DNA from: Paenibacillus_T sp033239625
Lineage (GTDB): Bacteria > Bacillota > Bacilli > Paenibacillales > Paenibacillaceae
Length of the DNA: 64,000 nucleotides
Assembly (NCBI RefSeq): GCF_033239625.1
Contig: NZ_BTCK01000028.1
Coordinates: forward strand, 1-64,000
Direction: 5' to 3'
A model generated the notes under the pieces. That model did not search any database and was not told the origin of the DNA. It was given only the letters and a program-made list of their open reading frames with translations. Position numbers and translations under genes: made by a program. Of the stretch, positions 24,028 through 32,909 are shown piece by piece (position 1 is the first letter of the stretch; the number at the start of each line of letters is the position of its first letter).

Positions 24028-24046
24028 TAAAGGCAGGTGAATCATC

Positions 24047-25414
24047 ATGGCGTTTGAAAGCTTGACGAACAGGCTGCAGAATGTGTTCGGCAAATTGCGG
24101 GGCAAAGGAAAGCTGTCGGAGGACGATGTTAACGAAGCGATGCGTGAAGTCCGGCTTGCTCTGCTGGAAGCGGACGTAAACTTCAAGGTCGTCAAAGATT
24201 TTGTCGCCAAGGTGAAGGAGCAGGCTGTTGGCGTCGAAGTTCAGAAGAGCTTCACACCGGGCATGGTCGTAGTTGACATCGTTCACAAGGAACTCATCGA
24301 ACTGATGGGCGGTTCGGCAACGAAGATTGCGAAGGCAAGCAAGCCGCCGACTGTCATTCTGATGGCGGGTCTGCAAGGTGCCGGTAAGACAACGACGACC
24401 GCTAAGCTGGCGATGATGCTCATGAAGGGCAATCATAAGCCGCTGCTCATCGCGGGTGATATTTATCGCCCAGCTGCAATCAAGCAGCTTCAAGTGTTGG
24501 GCGAGCAGATCAAAGCACCGGTATTCACACTCGGCAACGAGGTGTCGCCGGTCGAGATCGCACGTCAAGGTCTCCAATATGCGAAAGCGAACAGCCATGA
24601 CTATGTGATCGTCGATACCGCAGGCCGATTGCAGATCGATGAAGCACTCATGGAAGAGCTTAAGCAGATCCACGCAGAAGTAAAGCCGGACGAAGTGCTT
24701 CTCGTCGTCGATGCGATGACGGGTCAAGAAGCGGTCAACGTCGCGAAGAGCTTCCACGAACAGCTTGAGTTGACAGGTGTGGTACTGACGAAGATGGATG
24801 GCGATACGCGCGGCGGCGCGGCGCTGTCGGTCAAGGCGGTTACCGGATGCCCAATCAAGTTCGTATCGATGGGCGAGAAGATCGAGCCGCTTGAGCCCTT
24901 CCATCCGGAGCGGATGGCGTCCCGTATTCTCGGCATGGGCGACATGCTGTCGTTGATCGAGAAAGCGCAATCGAGCATCGATGCTGATAAAGCGGCAGAG
25001 ATGGAACGGAAGATGCGCAACGCCGAGTTCACGTTCGAGGATTTCCTCGAGCAGATGGAGCAAGTTCGTAAGCTCGGTCCACTGGATCAGCTGCTCGACA
25101 TGCTGCCAGGCATGAACAAGGTCAAAGGCATGAAAGACATGAAGGTCGATGATAAGCAGATCAACCGCGTCGAAGCGATCGTACGCTCGATGACGACGGA
25201 TGAGAAGCGGAATCCAGATCTGCTCAACTATAGCCGCCGTAGACGGATTGCAGCCGGCAGCGGCACGAACATTGCGGAAGTCAATCGTCTCATCAAGCAA
25301 TTCGAAGAGATGCGCAAGATGATGAAGCAATTTTCCGGCATGATGGGCAAAGGCGGCAAAGGTATGAAAGGCTTGAAGGGCCTTATGGGCAAAGGGATGA
25401 AATTCCCTCGCTAA
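24047..25414 (+). CDS. ffh: Signal recognition particle protein Ffh
   Basis: SRP54 GTPase that binds signal sequences and the scRNA. The 455 residues form an N domain, a G domain with AGLQGAGKTTTTAK (107-120), DTAGRLQID and TKMDGDTRGG, and an M domain from about 300. The M domain holds the RNA-binding SRRRRIAAGSGTNIAEVNRLIKQF segment and a Met-rich tail. AGGCAGGTG precedes ATG 24047. It is transcribed with ylxM and rpsP. Confidence 0.97.
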   Translation: MAFESLTNRLQNVFGKLRGKGKLSEDDVNEAMREVRLALLEADVNFKVVKDFVAKVKEQAVGVEVQKSFTPGMVVVDIVHKELIELMGGSATKIAKASKPPTVILMAGLQGAGKTTTTAKLAMMLMKGNHKPLLIAGDIYRPAAIKQLQVLGEQIKAPVFTLGNEVSPVEIARQGLQYAKANSHDYVIVDTAGRLQIDEALMEELKQIHAEVKPDEVLLVVDAMTGQEAVNVAKSFHEQLELTGVVLTKMDGDTRGGAALSVKAVTGCPIKFVSMGEKIEPLEPFHPERMASRILGMGDMLSLIEKAQSSIDADKAAEMERKMRNAEFTFEDFLEQMEQVRKLGPLDQLLDMLPGMNKVKGMKDMKVDDKQINRVEAIVRSMTTDEKRNPDLLNYSRRRRIAAGSGTNIAEVNRLIKQFEEMRKMMKQFSGMMGKGGKGMKGLKGLMGKGMKFPR

Positions 25415-25453
25415 TGGGTTCGGCAGTTGATTCTTGTAAGGAGGTGAAACAAA

Positions 25454-25726
25454 ATGGCAGTTCGTATTCGTCTGAAACGTATGGGTGCTCACAAAAACCC
25501 TTTCTATCGTGTAGTCGTATCCGATTCCCGTTCCCCGCGTGACGGCCGCTTCATCGAAGAAATCGGCACGTACAATCCGGTTGCACAACCGGCACAAGTG
25601 AACATCGATGAAGAGAAAGCACTGAAATGGCTGCAGAACGGTGCGCAAGCATCTGACACGGCTCGCAACTTGCTTTCGCAAGTAGGCGTCATGAAGAAAT
25701 TCCATGAGCTCAAGCAACAGAAATAA
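25454..25726 (+). CDS. rpsP: 30S ribosomal protein S16
   Basis: A 90-residue small-subunit protein, with MAVRIRLKRMGAHKNPFYRVVVSDSRSPRDGR at its start as in all Bacillales S16. It has AAGGAGGTG 8 nt upstream. The order ffh-rpsP-khpA-rimM-trmD-rplS is the conserved ribosome assembly cluster. Confidence 0.97.
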   Translation: MAVRIRLKRMGAHKNPFYRVVVSDSRSPRDGRFIEEIGTYNPVAQPAQVNIDEEKALKWLQNGAQASDTARNLLSQVGVMKKFHELKQQK

Positions 25727-25751
25727 CTGTTGAATTGTGGAGGGCCTGAAG

Positions 25752-25985
25752 ATGAAAGAATTAATTCTTGTCATAGCTAAGGCACTAGTGGATCATCCGA
25801 GTGACGTTCGCGTCAGTGAGAAGGAGGACGCACGAGGCAATCTCGTGTTCGGCTTGTCCGTCCATCCTTCTGATGTCGGTAAAGTAATCGGCAAGCAGGG
25901 CAAAATCGCAAAGGCGCTGCGCACAGTCGTATCGTCTGCTGCGGTGAAGTCCGGCCGGCGGGTTACGATCGACATCGACTCATAA
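25752..25985 (+). CDS. khpA: KH-domain RNA-binding protein KhpA
   Basis: A 77-residue single KH domain (YlqC family), reported to act with KhpB/Jag in RNA binding affecting cell division and elongation. The GxxG loop is VIGKQGKIAKALRTVV. ATG 25752 follows GGAGGGC at 8 nt; an upstream GTG (25737) overlaps the binding site. A terminator follows within 20 bp. Confidence 0.93.
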   Translation: MKELILVIAKALVDHPSDVRVSEKEDARGNLVFGLSVHPSDVGKVIGKQGKIAKALRTVVSSAAVKSGRRVTIDIDS

Positions 25986-26001
25986 TCGAACAAGCTACCT
26001 T

Positions 26002-26032
26002 AAGGGTTGGGATGAATGTCCTAACCCTTTTT
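26002..26032 (+). terminator. Rho-independent terminator after khpA
   Basis: AAGGGTTGGG pairs with CCTAACCCTT (one wobble), loop ATGAATGT, followed by TTTTT. Confidence 0.85.
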
Positions 26033-26092
26033 CAATACATAAGAACTTATAGATTATCGAGTGTGCAGGAAACAATAAACGTGATACCTACA

Positions 26093-26162
26093 TCTTAAAA
26101 AGTCGACTATTGAACACGAGCCCGCCTCTGGTGCTGAATAGCCGACTTTTTAAACAGGGAAA
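26093..26162. repeat. Hairpin repeat with AAAAAGTCG arms before rimM
   Basis: TTAAAAAGTCGACTATT and AATAGCCGACTTTTTAA form a stem of 17 bp with one mismatch around a 26-nt GC-rich loop. The minus strand reads TGTTTAAAAAGTCGGC and later GTGTTCAATAGTC, related to the ends of the repeats at 18.7 and 30.4 kb. Probably a short member of the same family. Confidence 0.6.
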
Positions 26163-26202
26163 AATGAGGTAACGCTAGAGTCGAGAAAGGAACGAATGTA
26201 AT

Positions 26203-26736
26203 ATGGCAGATAAATGGTATACAGTTGGAAAATTGGTCAATTCGCATGGCATTCGCGGAGAAGTGAAAGTATGGCCGCAGACGGATTTTCCAGAGGTGCG
26301 TTTTGCGAAAGGCAGCGTTCTGACGCTCGTAGATGAAGAGAAGGGTGCTCCAAGCATTAACGTAGAGGTTGTGAGCGCCAGATTGCAGAAGAACGTGTAT
26401 ATTGTAAAGCTGAAAGGCTATGACAATATTAATGATATTGAGAAGTTCAAAGGCTGGGCGCTGAAGGTATCGGAGAACGACCTCGTAGAGCTGCCTGAGG
26501 ACGAATATTACTACCATCAAATTATTGGCTGTACAGTCGTCACAGACGAAGGCGAAGAGCTTGGCAAAGTAACGGATATTTTGTCGCCTGGCGCTAATGA
26601 TGTATGGGTTGTCAAAGGTAAGGATGGAGCCGGCCGCGCTCGGGAAGTGCTGCTTCCAGTCATTGACGATGTTCTTCTTAACGTTGATGTTGCGGCGAAG
26701 GTCATTAAGGTGAAATTGCTGGAAGGGCTGATTTAA
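26203..26736 (+). CDS. rimM: Ribosome maturation factor RimM
   Basis: Binds S19 and helps mature the 30S head domain. The 177 residues have the N-terminal RimM barrel (YTVGKLVNSHGIRGEVKVWPQTDFPE) and a C-terminal PRC barrel (YYYHQIIGCTVVTDEGEELGKVTDIL, LLPVIDDVLLNVD). It begins 41 bp after the repeat hairpin and has GAAAGGAAC before ATG 26203. trmD begins 4 bp after its stop. Confidence 0.95.
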   Translation: MADKWYTVGKLVNSHGIRGEVKVWPQTDFPEVRFAKGSVLTLVDEEKGAPSINVEVVSARLQKNVYIVKLKGYDNINDIEKFKGWALKVSENDLVELPEDEYYYHQIIGCTVVTDEGEELGKVTDILSPGANDVWVVKGKDGAGRAREVLLPVIDDVLLNVDVAAKVIKVKLLEGLI

Positions 26737-26740
26737 CGCC

Positions 26741-27529
26741 GTGCGCATTGACGTATTGACATTGTTCCCAGAGATGTTCGACGGCGTATTCAGCTCCAGC
26801 ATTCTGGGCAAGGCGCGTGAGAAGGGCATCGTGTCGCTTGCGGCGGTTAACTTCCGGCAGTTCTCCACGGACAAGCACAGCACGGTAGATGACTATCCCT
26901 ATGGCGGTGGCGGCGGAATGGTGCTGAAGCCGGAGCCGATGTTCGCAGCGGTTGAAAGCCTTGTACCTGCGGATGGCCCTCGTCCGCGTATCATTCTGAT
27001 GTGCCCTCAAGGGGAGACATTCACGCAGCAAAAGGCAGAACAGCTGTCGAGCGAGGAGCATCTTATCTTCGTATGCGGACACTATGAGGGCTACGACGAG
27101 CGTATTCGCGAGCATCTAGTCACCGATGAGTTGTCTATTGGCGATTACGTGCTTACAGGCGGCGAGCTGCCTGCTATGGTCGTCATCGACAGTGTGGCCA
27201 GGCTGCTGCCGGGTGTCCTCGGCAATGAAACGTCCGCTGTTACGGATTCATTCAGTACGGGATTGCTAGAGTATCCGCATTATACGCGCCCAGCTGTATT
27301 CCGAGACTGGGAAGTGCCAGAAGTATTATTGTCGGGCCATCATGGCAAGATCGATGCGTGGCGGCGCGAGCAGTCGCTGCTTCGGACATTCAAGCGGCGC
27401 CCTGATCTGCTGGAGCAGGCGGAGTTGACCGCAAAGGAACGTGTCTGGCTTGCAGGACTTCGTGAGCGTGAAGAACGTCTTATGGAACGAGAAGCCCAAC
27501 AACATGTCGATCGTGCAGAAAAAGAATAG
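26741..27529 (+). CDS. trmD: tRNA (guanine-37-N1)-methyltransferase
   Basis: Makes m1G37 beside the anticodon, preventing +1 frameshifting. The 262-residue SPOUT enzyme has the trefoil-knot SAM site with EHLIFVCGHYEGYDERI and SIGDYVLTGGELPAMVVIDSVARLLPGVLG, and the C-terminal tRNA-binding HYTRPAVFRDWEVPEVLLSGHH. GTG 26741 is used, with GGAAGGG inside the rimM 3' end as ribosome binding site. Confidence 0.96.
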   Translation: MRIDVLTLFPEMFDGVFSSSILGKAREKGIVSLAAVNFRQFSTDKHSTVDDYPYGGGGGMVLKPEPMFAAVESLVPADGPRPRIILMCPQGETFTQQKAEQLSSEEHLIFVCGHYEGYDERIREHLVTDELSIGDYVLTGGELPAMVVIDSVARLLPGVLGNETSAVTDSFSTGLLEYPHYTRPAVFRDWEVPEVLLSGHHGKIDAWRREQSLLRTFKRRPDLLEQAELTAKERVWLAGLREREERLMEREAQQHVDRAEKE

Positions 27530-27537
27530 ATAAGTGG

Positions 27538-27566
27538 TTGTGTTTTGGCCCATACTGTGATAAAAT
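27538..27566 (+). promoter_or_regulatory. Probable rplS promoter
   Basis: TTGTGT, a 17-bp spacer and TAAAAT, leaving a leader of about 100 nt before rplS. The leader contains GGACGGTCC and other short self-complementary stretches that could be an autoregulatory L19 leader; I could not confirm this. Confidence 0.55.
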
Positions 27567-27675
27567 TTCAGATGTTGTGCGAAAGTCGGACGGTCCGCTA
27601 TAAGCCATGACCTGACTTGCTATACGGAGTCGGTGAGCTCATAAGAACGTCTATGGGGGAAGGAGTGAATACAAG

Positions 27676-28017
27676 ATGAATATTGTACAAGCGATTACGC
27701 AAGAACAACTGCGCAAAGACATTCCTAGCTTCCGTCCAGGCGACACGCTGAAAGTACACGTTAAGGTCATCGAGGGTTCGCGCGAGCGTATCCAGTTGTT
27801 CGAAGGCGTTGTAATCAAGCGTCGCGGTGGTGGTATCAGCGAAACGTTCACGGTTCGTAAGATTTCTTACGGCGTAGGCGTGGAAAGAACGTTCCCAGTG
27901 AACTCGCCGAAGATCGATAAACTTGAAGTGGCTCGCCGTGGTAAAGTTCGTCGTGCGAAACTTTATTACCTGCGTGAACTGCGCGGTAAAGCAGCTAGAA
28001 TTAAAGAAATCCGTTAA
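27676..28017 (+). CDS. rplS: 50S ribosomal protein L19
   Basis: A 113-residue protein at the 30S-50S interface. It shows the L19 signature FRPGDTLKVHVKVIEGSRERIQLFEGVVIKRRGGG and SETFTVRKISYGVGVERTFPVNSP. AAGGAG lies 8 nt before the ATG. It is the last gene of the ribosome cluster before a terminator. Confidence 0.97.
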   Translation: MNIVQAITQEQLRKDIPSFRPGDTLKVHVKVIEGSRERIQLFEGVVIKRRGGGISETFTVRKISYGVGVERTFPVNSPKIDKLEVARRGKVRRAKLYYLRELRGKAARIKEIR

Positions 28018-28028
28018 TCGGATCGTCG

Positions 28029-28065
28029 AGAGGGGCTTGCCAATACAAGCTCCTCTTCGCGTTTC
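28029..28065 (+). terminator. Terminator after rplS
   Basis: AGAGGGGCTTG pairs with CAAGCTCCTCT (one G-T), 11 bp, followed by TCGCGTTTCTT. The U-tract is interrupted. Confidence 0.65.
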
Positions 28066-28146
28066 TTGGGTATAATTAATCGTAACAGCTGTGGCAGATG
28101 CTGCACGCAAGCATGATTGATAAGATTGAGCGAAGAAGGTGAGCGT

Positions 28147-28848
28147 ATGGACAACAATCGATTCGAAGGCCAAGAAGAAGAACAGCATCAAGCTTCATCG
28201 GAAGTGAGAGAAACATCGCACGATGTTGAAGATCGTGTACAAGCTGGTCATTCAACAGCGACTGCTGGAAGCAAATTCGGCAAAGAGATTTTTGAATGGG
28301 TTAAAGCGATTGCCATCGCGGTCATACTCGTGCTCATCATTCGCTGGCTGCTGTTTATGCCCTTTATTGTTGATGGTCCGTCGATGCAGCCGAATTTTCA
28401 GACTGGGGAGCGCGTCATCGTCAACAAAATTCTGTACAAGATCCGTGAGCCTAAACGCGGTGAGGTCATCGTATTCCACGTTCCAGAAGAAGGTCGCAAT
28501 TTCATTAAACGCGTTATCGGCGTGGAAGGCGACAAGATTCGTTACGAAGGCGATGAGCTGTATGTGAATGACAAGAAGGTCGATGAGACATACATAAAAG
28601 AAGCGATTGACCAAGCTCACGCAGAAGGCCATGACTATAATAACGGACAGTACTCGAACGGTGGATTCCCGAATGAAAGCTTTACCGAATCGGTTGTTCC
28701 CGAGGGGCATATATTCGTTCTCGGCGACAATCGACCAGAAAGCAAAGACAGCCGGATGATTGGCTTTGTTTCGCTCGATGAAGTCATCGGACGCAGCGAT
28801 GTTATTTTCTGGCCGCTCGATAAAGCGAAGATTGTAAAACATCATTGA
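28147..28848 (+). CDS. lepB: Type I signal peptidase
   Basis: Membrane serine protease that removes Sec and Tat signal peptides. The 233-residue protein has an unusually long, acidic, Gln/Glu-rich cytoplasmic extension (1-45), one transmembrane helix (about 53-73), the catalytic Ser79 in DGPSMQPNF and the general base Lys121 in NFIKRVIG. The family box GDNRPESKDSRMIGFV lies near the end. ATG 28147 follows GAAGGTGAG; the upstream in-frame start at 28117 lacks a site. Confidence 0.94.
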   Translation: MDNNRFEGQEEEQHQASSEVRETSHDVEDRVQAGHSTATAGSKFGKEIFEWVKAIAIAVILVLIIRWLLFMPFIVDGPSMQPNFQTGERVIVNKILYKIREPKRGEVIVFHVPEEGRNFIKRVIGVEGDKIRYEGDELYVNDKKVDETYIKEAIDQAHAEGHDYNNGQYSNGGFPNESFTESVVPEGHIFVLGDNRPESKDSRMIGFVSLDEVIGRSDVIFWPLDKAKIVKHH

Positions 28849-28855
28849 AATATGA

Positions 28856-28900
28856 CATGCCTCGTGGATGCTGCGATTGCAGAGGTCCGCGAGGCATGTT
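28856..28900 (+). terminator. Hairpin between lepB and rbgA
   Basis: ACATGCCTCG and CGAGGCATGT pair perfectly over 10 bp, extended inward by GGA/TCC. TGATTATG follows, so termination is probably partial. The rbgA binding site lies 8 bp on. Confidence 0.55.
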
Positions 28901-28917
28901 GATTATGAGGTGACAAA

Positions 28918-29790
28918 ATGAGTATTCAATGGTTCCCGGGGCATATGACCAGAGCCCGGAGACAAATTCAAGACAAGCTGAAGCTTATCGATCTTGCTGT
29001 CGAATTGCTGGATGCGCGCATTCCGCTGTCCAGCCGTAACCCGATGGTTGATGATATTCTTCAGAATAAACCACGTTTGATCGTGCTAGGCAAGAGCGAT
29101 CTGGCGGATCCAAGAGAAACAGAAGCATGGATTGAGCGTTTTAAATATGATGGACATGAATGTATTGCAGTTGATGCATCGACAGGTACACGTGTAGGTG
29201 AAATTCCGGATCTGGCACGTCACCTTATGCAGGAGAAAATTGATCGCCAGTTGGCGAAAGGCATAAATCCGCGTGCAGTCCGTGCGCTTATCGTCGGTAT
29301 CCCGAACGTAGGCAAATCAACGCTGATCAATCGACTTGCAGGCCGCAACATTGCGATTACTGGCGACCGTCCAGGTGTTACGAAAGGTCAGCAGTGGATC
29401 AAAGTTGGCAAAGAGATGGAACTGCTGGATACGCCGGGTATTCTGTGGCCCAAATTCGATGATCAGATTGTAGGCTATCGGTTAGCGATGACAGGTGCGA
29501 TTAAAGAGCAAATTCTCGATATTCAAGATATTGCTTTCTATGCAACGCGTGAGCTTATAAATCGATACTGGGATACGCTCGTGGAGCGTTATGGGATTGA
29601 AGCGGAGCGTCCGAGCGATACGGAAGATGCGGAAGAAATCGTCCGTATTATGGAAGCGATTGGCCGTAAACGCGGATGCCTCATCAGTGGCGGACGCGTG
29701 GATCTCGAGAAAACGTCCGGCATTATTTTGCGCGAGCTTCGTGCAGGTAAGCTAGGAAGGTTAACCCTCGAATCGGCGTCGACCTATTAA
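28918..29790 (+). CDS. rbgA: Ribosome biogenesis GTPase RbgA
   Basis: Circularly permuted GTPase (YlqF) essential for late 50S assembly. The 290 residues open with IQWFPGHMTRARRQI, have LGKSDLAD (G4) before GIPNVGKSTLINRLAGRN (G1) and DTPGILWPKF (G3), which is the permuted order, and a C-terminal helical ANTAR-like domain. GAGGTG precedes ATG 28918. rnhB follows closely and is probably co-transcribed. Confidence 0.95.
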   Translation: MSIQWFPGHMTRARRQIQDKLKLIDLAVELLDARIPLSSRNPMVDDILQNKPRLIVLGKSDLADPRETEAWIERFKYDGHECIAVDASTGTRVGEIPDLARHLMQEKIDRQLAKGINPRAVRALIVGIPNVGKSTLINRLAGRNIAITGDRPGVTKGQQWIKVGKEMELLDTPGILWPKFDDQIVGYRLAMTGAIKEQILDIQDIAFYATRELINRYWDTLVERYGIEAERPSDTEDAEEIVRIMEAIGRKRGCLISGGRVDLEKTSGIILRELRAGKLGRLTLESASTY

Positions 29791-29829
29791 GGCAGTATGC
29801 CAGAAATAACCGTCATGGGAGATGCGGGA

Positions 29830-30447
29830 ATGCTGGATTATGAGAAACAATTGTGGGAGCAAGGGTGCACGCTCATCGCGGGGATCGATGAGGTCGGGCG
29901 CGGATGCTTGTTCGGTGACGTCGTCGCTGCAGCAGTCGTGCTGCCGCCGGGCTTAATTCTTGATGGAATCAATGATTCCAAGAAGTTGTCGGAGAAGAAA
30001 CGGGAAGAGCTGTACGAAGTCATCATTGAACATGCGCTCTACTGGTCGGTCGCTCGTATCGATTCCGCTGAGATCGACCGGATCAATATTAAGCAGGCCT
30101 CCCGACTTGCAATGAAACGTGCCGTACAGACGCTGGGTGCTGACCCAGAGCATTTGCTCGTGGATGCGGAGAAGGTTGATCTGGATATTCCGCAGCAAGC
30201 GATCATTAAAGGCGATGCAACGAGTCAATCGATAGCAGCGGCATCGATTCTTGCGAAGGTGACGCGCGACCGGCTGTGCAAGACGGAATGGGAAATGCTT
30301 TACCCAGGCTATGGAATTGCCATACATAAGGGGTATGCGACGAAGCTTCATCGGGAAAGTTTGCTGACGCTCGGTCCAACGCCGATGCATCGCAGATCGT
30401 TCCTTGGCAATATTATGGCGGAAATGGAGCAGCAAGTGCTCTTCTAG
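29830..30447 (+). CDS. rnhB: Ribonuclease HII
   Basis: Removes RNA from RNA-DNA hybrids and initiates excision of misincorporated ribonucleotides. The acidic active site includes Asp20 and Glu21 in AGIDEVGRG, and Asp residues in LLVDAEKVD and KGDATSQSIAAASI. GRGCLFGDVVAAAVV departs from the usual GRGPLAGPVVAAAV at three positions flanking the active site. I choose ATG 29830 (205 aa) because ATGGGAG ends 8 nt upstream; ATG 29797 would add 11 residues. It is followed directly by a repeat element. Confidence 0.92.
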   Translation: MLDYEKQLWEQGCTLIAGIDEVGRGCLFGDVVAAAVVLPPGLILDGINDSKKLSEKKREELYEVIIEHALYWSVARIDSAEIDRINIKQASRLAMKRAVQTLGADPEHLLVDAEKVDLDIPQQAIIKGDATSQSIAAASILAKVTRDRLCKTEWEMLYPGYGIAIHKGYATKLHRESLLTLGPTPMHRRSFLGNIMAEMEQQVLF

Positions 30448-30727
30448 AGGTTGTTCAAGAAGTCCGCTTGTGATCACGAAGAGAGTCAGGAAGTTTATTC
30501 GACGTCGAAGCTTGCGTTCACCTTCGGAGTCCGGGGATTATGCTTCCGATGCAGGTTTCCGCTGGAAACCTTGTATTATGTAGGGTTTGCCTACACTCCG
30601 TTCCTCCTGAAGTTATTTGCGATACGCCGGGCGTTACAACCTGCGAGCAAATAACTGCTTCGTAAGCATAAGCTGTTCAGGTTCTCGCAATCTTCTCGGT
30701 GCTGACAACCGAACTTTTTGAACACAC
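30447..30727 (+). mobile_element. 280-bp MITE-like element with terminal inverted repeats
   Basis: Left end GGTTGTTCAAGAAGTCC (30449-30465) and the complement of the right end, GTGTGTTCAAAAAGTTC (30727-30711), agree at 13 of 17 positions. The interior holds two copies of the TATGCTTACGAAGC module in opposite orientations. On the plus strand it is TATGCTTCCGATGCAG (30539-30554) with a GGTTTCC/GGAAACC hairpin. On the minus strand it is TATGCTTACGAAGC (30670-30657) with an AGTTATTTGC/GCAAATAACT stem. There is no transposase. A 67-codon frame inside (30451-30654) is unlikely to be a gene. The element begins at the rnhB stop region and lies before that operon's terminator. Confidence 0.7.
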
Positions 30728-30763
30728 ATTTCTAATGAAGGAATACCATGCAATGTACTCGCC

Positions 30764-30811
30764 TCGAAGACATGCTTCTGTTGAAGCTGGTGTCGGTCGG
30801 GGCATTTTTTT
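30764..30811 (+). terminator. Probable terminator of the rbgA-rnhB operon
   Basis: GCTTC-TGTT-GAAGC core stem, extended by GACA/TGTC and weaker pairs, followed by GGGGCA and seven T. Confidence 0.55.
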
Positions 30812-30890
30812 ATTCATAACGGTTTACTCTTGAACACCTTATGCCGATATATCGTTCATATAGATTCGTGAAGATTGAGGGGAAGACACC

Positions 30891-32909
30891 TTGAACAACA
30901 ACATTACGCAAATGATGAGAGGTCTGCTAGGTGATGTGAAGAGCGGCGATGCCCGGAAGGTAGAATTGAAAGCCGGGCAAGTCGTGCGGGGCGTTGTCAT
31001 GAAGGTGGAGAGCGACAGCAAGGATGCTATCGTTCAAATTAACGGTGTTCAGGTGCGCGCGAAGCTGGAGACACCGCTAGCTCCGGGCCAGACAGCGATG
31101 TTGAAGGTACAGCCTGAGTCGACGCCGGAATCGATTGTGCTGAAGCCCGTTGATACAGCAGGAGATCAGGCTTCAGAAGATTCGATTCGTCAGCTTGTGA
31201 AGGCAGCGGGAATGCCGGAGACGAAGTGGGCGATGGATCTTATCCGAGATTTGAAGCGGGATGGCATTCCTCTGACTCGTGATGTGGTGCAGGCGCTGAA
31301 GCAGGCTGCCGAGTCGATGCCGAAGGGCGCTGACCCAGAAGAATGGATGCACGCAGCAGCTGTTGCATTGCGTCGGGGAATGCCGGTTACGGAGCAGACG
31401 GTTGCGGGGATGCGGCAGATTATGTTCGGCAAGCCTGTCCATCAATTGTTAGCGGAATTAGAAACGCAGCTAGATAACTTGTCCTCACAGCAAGCGGTCA
31501 GGAGTTCGGCACAAGGACAGGACAGCCAAGCAGGGGATACAGCGGCGCGATTGAAGGCCATCTTGGCGGAAATGAAATCAACGACGAATGCGCCGATGAA
31601 CGCGGAAACGGCAGATGCAGAGTCCAGCCGTGCAGGTGAAGGACAACGATCGAATCCTGCGCTGAACACTTCGAATACAAGACCCGTTATCAATCCGGTT
31701 GCTTTGCAGAAAGCGGCATATGAAGCAATGGAGCTGCCTGGCGATACGATTGAACTGCCAATGAATAAAGCGGCTTCTGGCGGTTCGGGCAGTCAGATCG
31801 ACAACGCGCCTGTAAAAACGACAGTCGGACCACCAACAGCGGTGCAAGTTCCAGCAGCTTCAATCGGTGTGGGGAGTGATACAAACGGATGGATCGGCAA
31901 AATGCTGCAAATGCTCGGCGTCAATCATGAGCAGCAGCTGCTGCATGAGACTGCAAAGCAGTTGGCTTCAAGTCCAAGAGCTGCTAGCGCAGCGCAGTCC
32001 AATCCAGATGCGCTGGATGCTTCCGTACTAACGAAGCAGGCAGGAGGCTCGAATAGTACAGGTGCGGATAATGACATTGCACCTGCTGCTCGTCAACCAG
32101 TAACAACAACGCCAACTGCATCGTCAGCAGTCGTCAATGGGAGCGAAGCACCTGCTGATGGTGAAGATGTTAGAGCTGCTGCGGAGCGTGCAAATAACGG
32201 TCAGCAGCAGTCCCAGACCGTATCTTCTGCGCAGGTACGTGCTGCAACGCTGGTACATGTGCAATCATCCCAGCAGCTGGAGAACGGAGCAGCACTGCCG
32301 CTGCCGAACGGGATACGGCCGACAGAGGGCGCTGTATCCGATACTTTGAAGAGTACGCTGCTTTCCCTTGCATCAATGGATGATGTTCCTGCTCCGCTAC
32401 GAGAAACAGCACAGCAGCTGATCCATCATATTACGGGTCAGCAGTTGATGCTTGCACCAGAACGAAACGGGTCAGTGCTGACTCACGTCACACTGTTCAT
32501 CCCGATTCAGGATGAGAACGGCAGTCAGACGGCGTCAGTCCATGTACAGACACGAAGAGGGGCGAAGAATGAGCTCGATGCTGCGAACTGCCGACTATTA
32601 TTCGACCTACATCTGAAGGTGCTTGGCGATACCGTAGTCGATGTCCATGTGGTGGACAAGATCGTCAATCTGAATGTATGGAACGACCATCCTGTCATGA
32701 GTCAGATCGCAGATAACGAGCGCGGAGCAGTGGCTGATGCATTGAACCGTGCAGGCTATCAGCTGCTGACTTTTAATGTAAAGCCGACAACACGTGATTT
32801 ATCCAATGGCGATCAGTTAGATGAATTATTGAACAGCAGCGATCTGACGCTGCCGGATTTCCCGGCGTATGGCGGCACACCGTATAGAGGAGTCGATATC
32901 AAAATATGA
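30891..32909 (+). CDS. ylqG: FliK-like protein YlqG
   Basis: A 672-residue protein equivalent to B. subtilis YlqG, distantly related to the flagellar hook-length protein FliK. Residues 1-90 form an ordered domain (VRGVVMKVESDSKDAIVQINGVQVRAKLETPL). Residues 180-450 are low-complexity, rich in Ala, Ser, Asn, Gln and Thr. The last 150 resemble a Flg_hook-type domain (VLTHVTLFIPIQDENGSQTASVHVQTRRG...RLLFDLHLKVLGDTVVDVHVVD). The start is TTG 30891 with GAGGGG 8 nt upstream. It overlaps ylqH by 4 bp, and both resemble parts of the flagellar export system although the fla/che operon is 13 kb away. Function is not established. Confidence 0.8.
   Translation: MNNNITQMMRGLLGDVKSGDARKVELKAGQVVRGVVMKVESDSKDAIVQINGVQVRAKLETPLAPGQTAMLKVQPESTPESIVLKPVDTAGDQASEDSIRQLVKAAGMPETKWAMDLIRDLKRDGIPLTRDVVQALKQAAESMPKGADPEEWMHAAAVALRRGMPVTEQTVAGMRQIMFGKPVHQLLAELETQLDNLSSQQAVRSSAQGQDSQAGDTAARLKAILAEMKSTTNAPMNAETADAESSRAGEGQRSNPALNTSNTRPVINPVALQKAAYEAMELPGDTIELPMNKAASGGSGSQIDNAPVKTTVGPPTAVQVPAASIGVGSDTNGWIGKMLQMLGVNHEQQLLHETAKQLASSPRAASAAQSNPDALDASVLTKQAGGSNSTGADNDIAPAARQPVTTTPTASSAVVNGSEAPADGEDVRAAAERANNGQQQSQTVSSAQVRAATLVHVQSSQQLENGAALPLPNGIRPTEGAVSDTLKSTLLSLASMDDVPAPLRETAQQLIHHITGQQLMLAPERNGSVLTHVTLFIPIQDENGSQTASVHVQTRRGAKNELDAANCRLLFDLHLKVLGDTVVDVHVVDKIVNLNVWNDHPVMSQIADNERGAVADALNRAGYQLLTFNVKPTTRDLSNGDQLDELLNSSDLTLPDFPAYGGTPYRGVDIKI

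Noticed and set aside
23807..25774. 655-codon minus-strand frame
   Set aside because: Spans antisense of ylxM, ffh and rpsP; three real genes with clear motifs explain the region.
30451..30654. 67-codon frame inside the 30.4 kb repeat
   Set aside because: Lies wholly within the MITE-like element, has no ribosome binding site of its own and crosses its hairpins.
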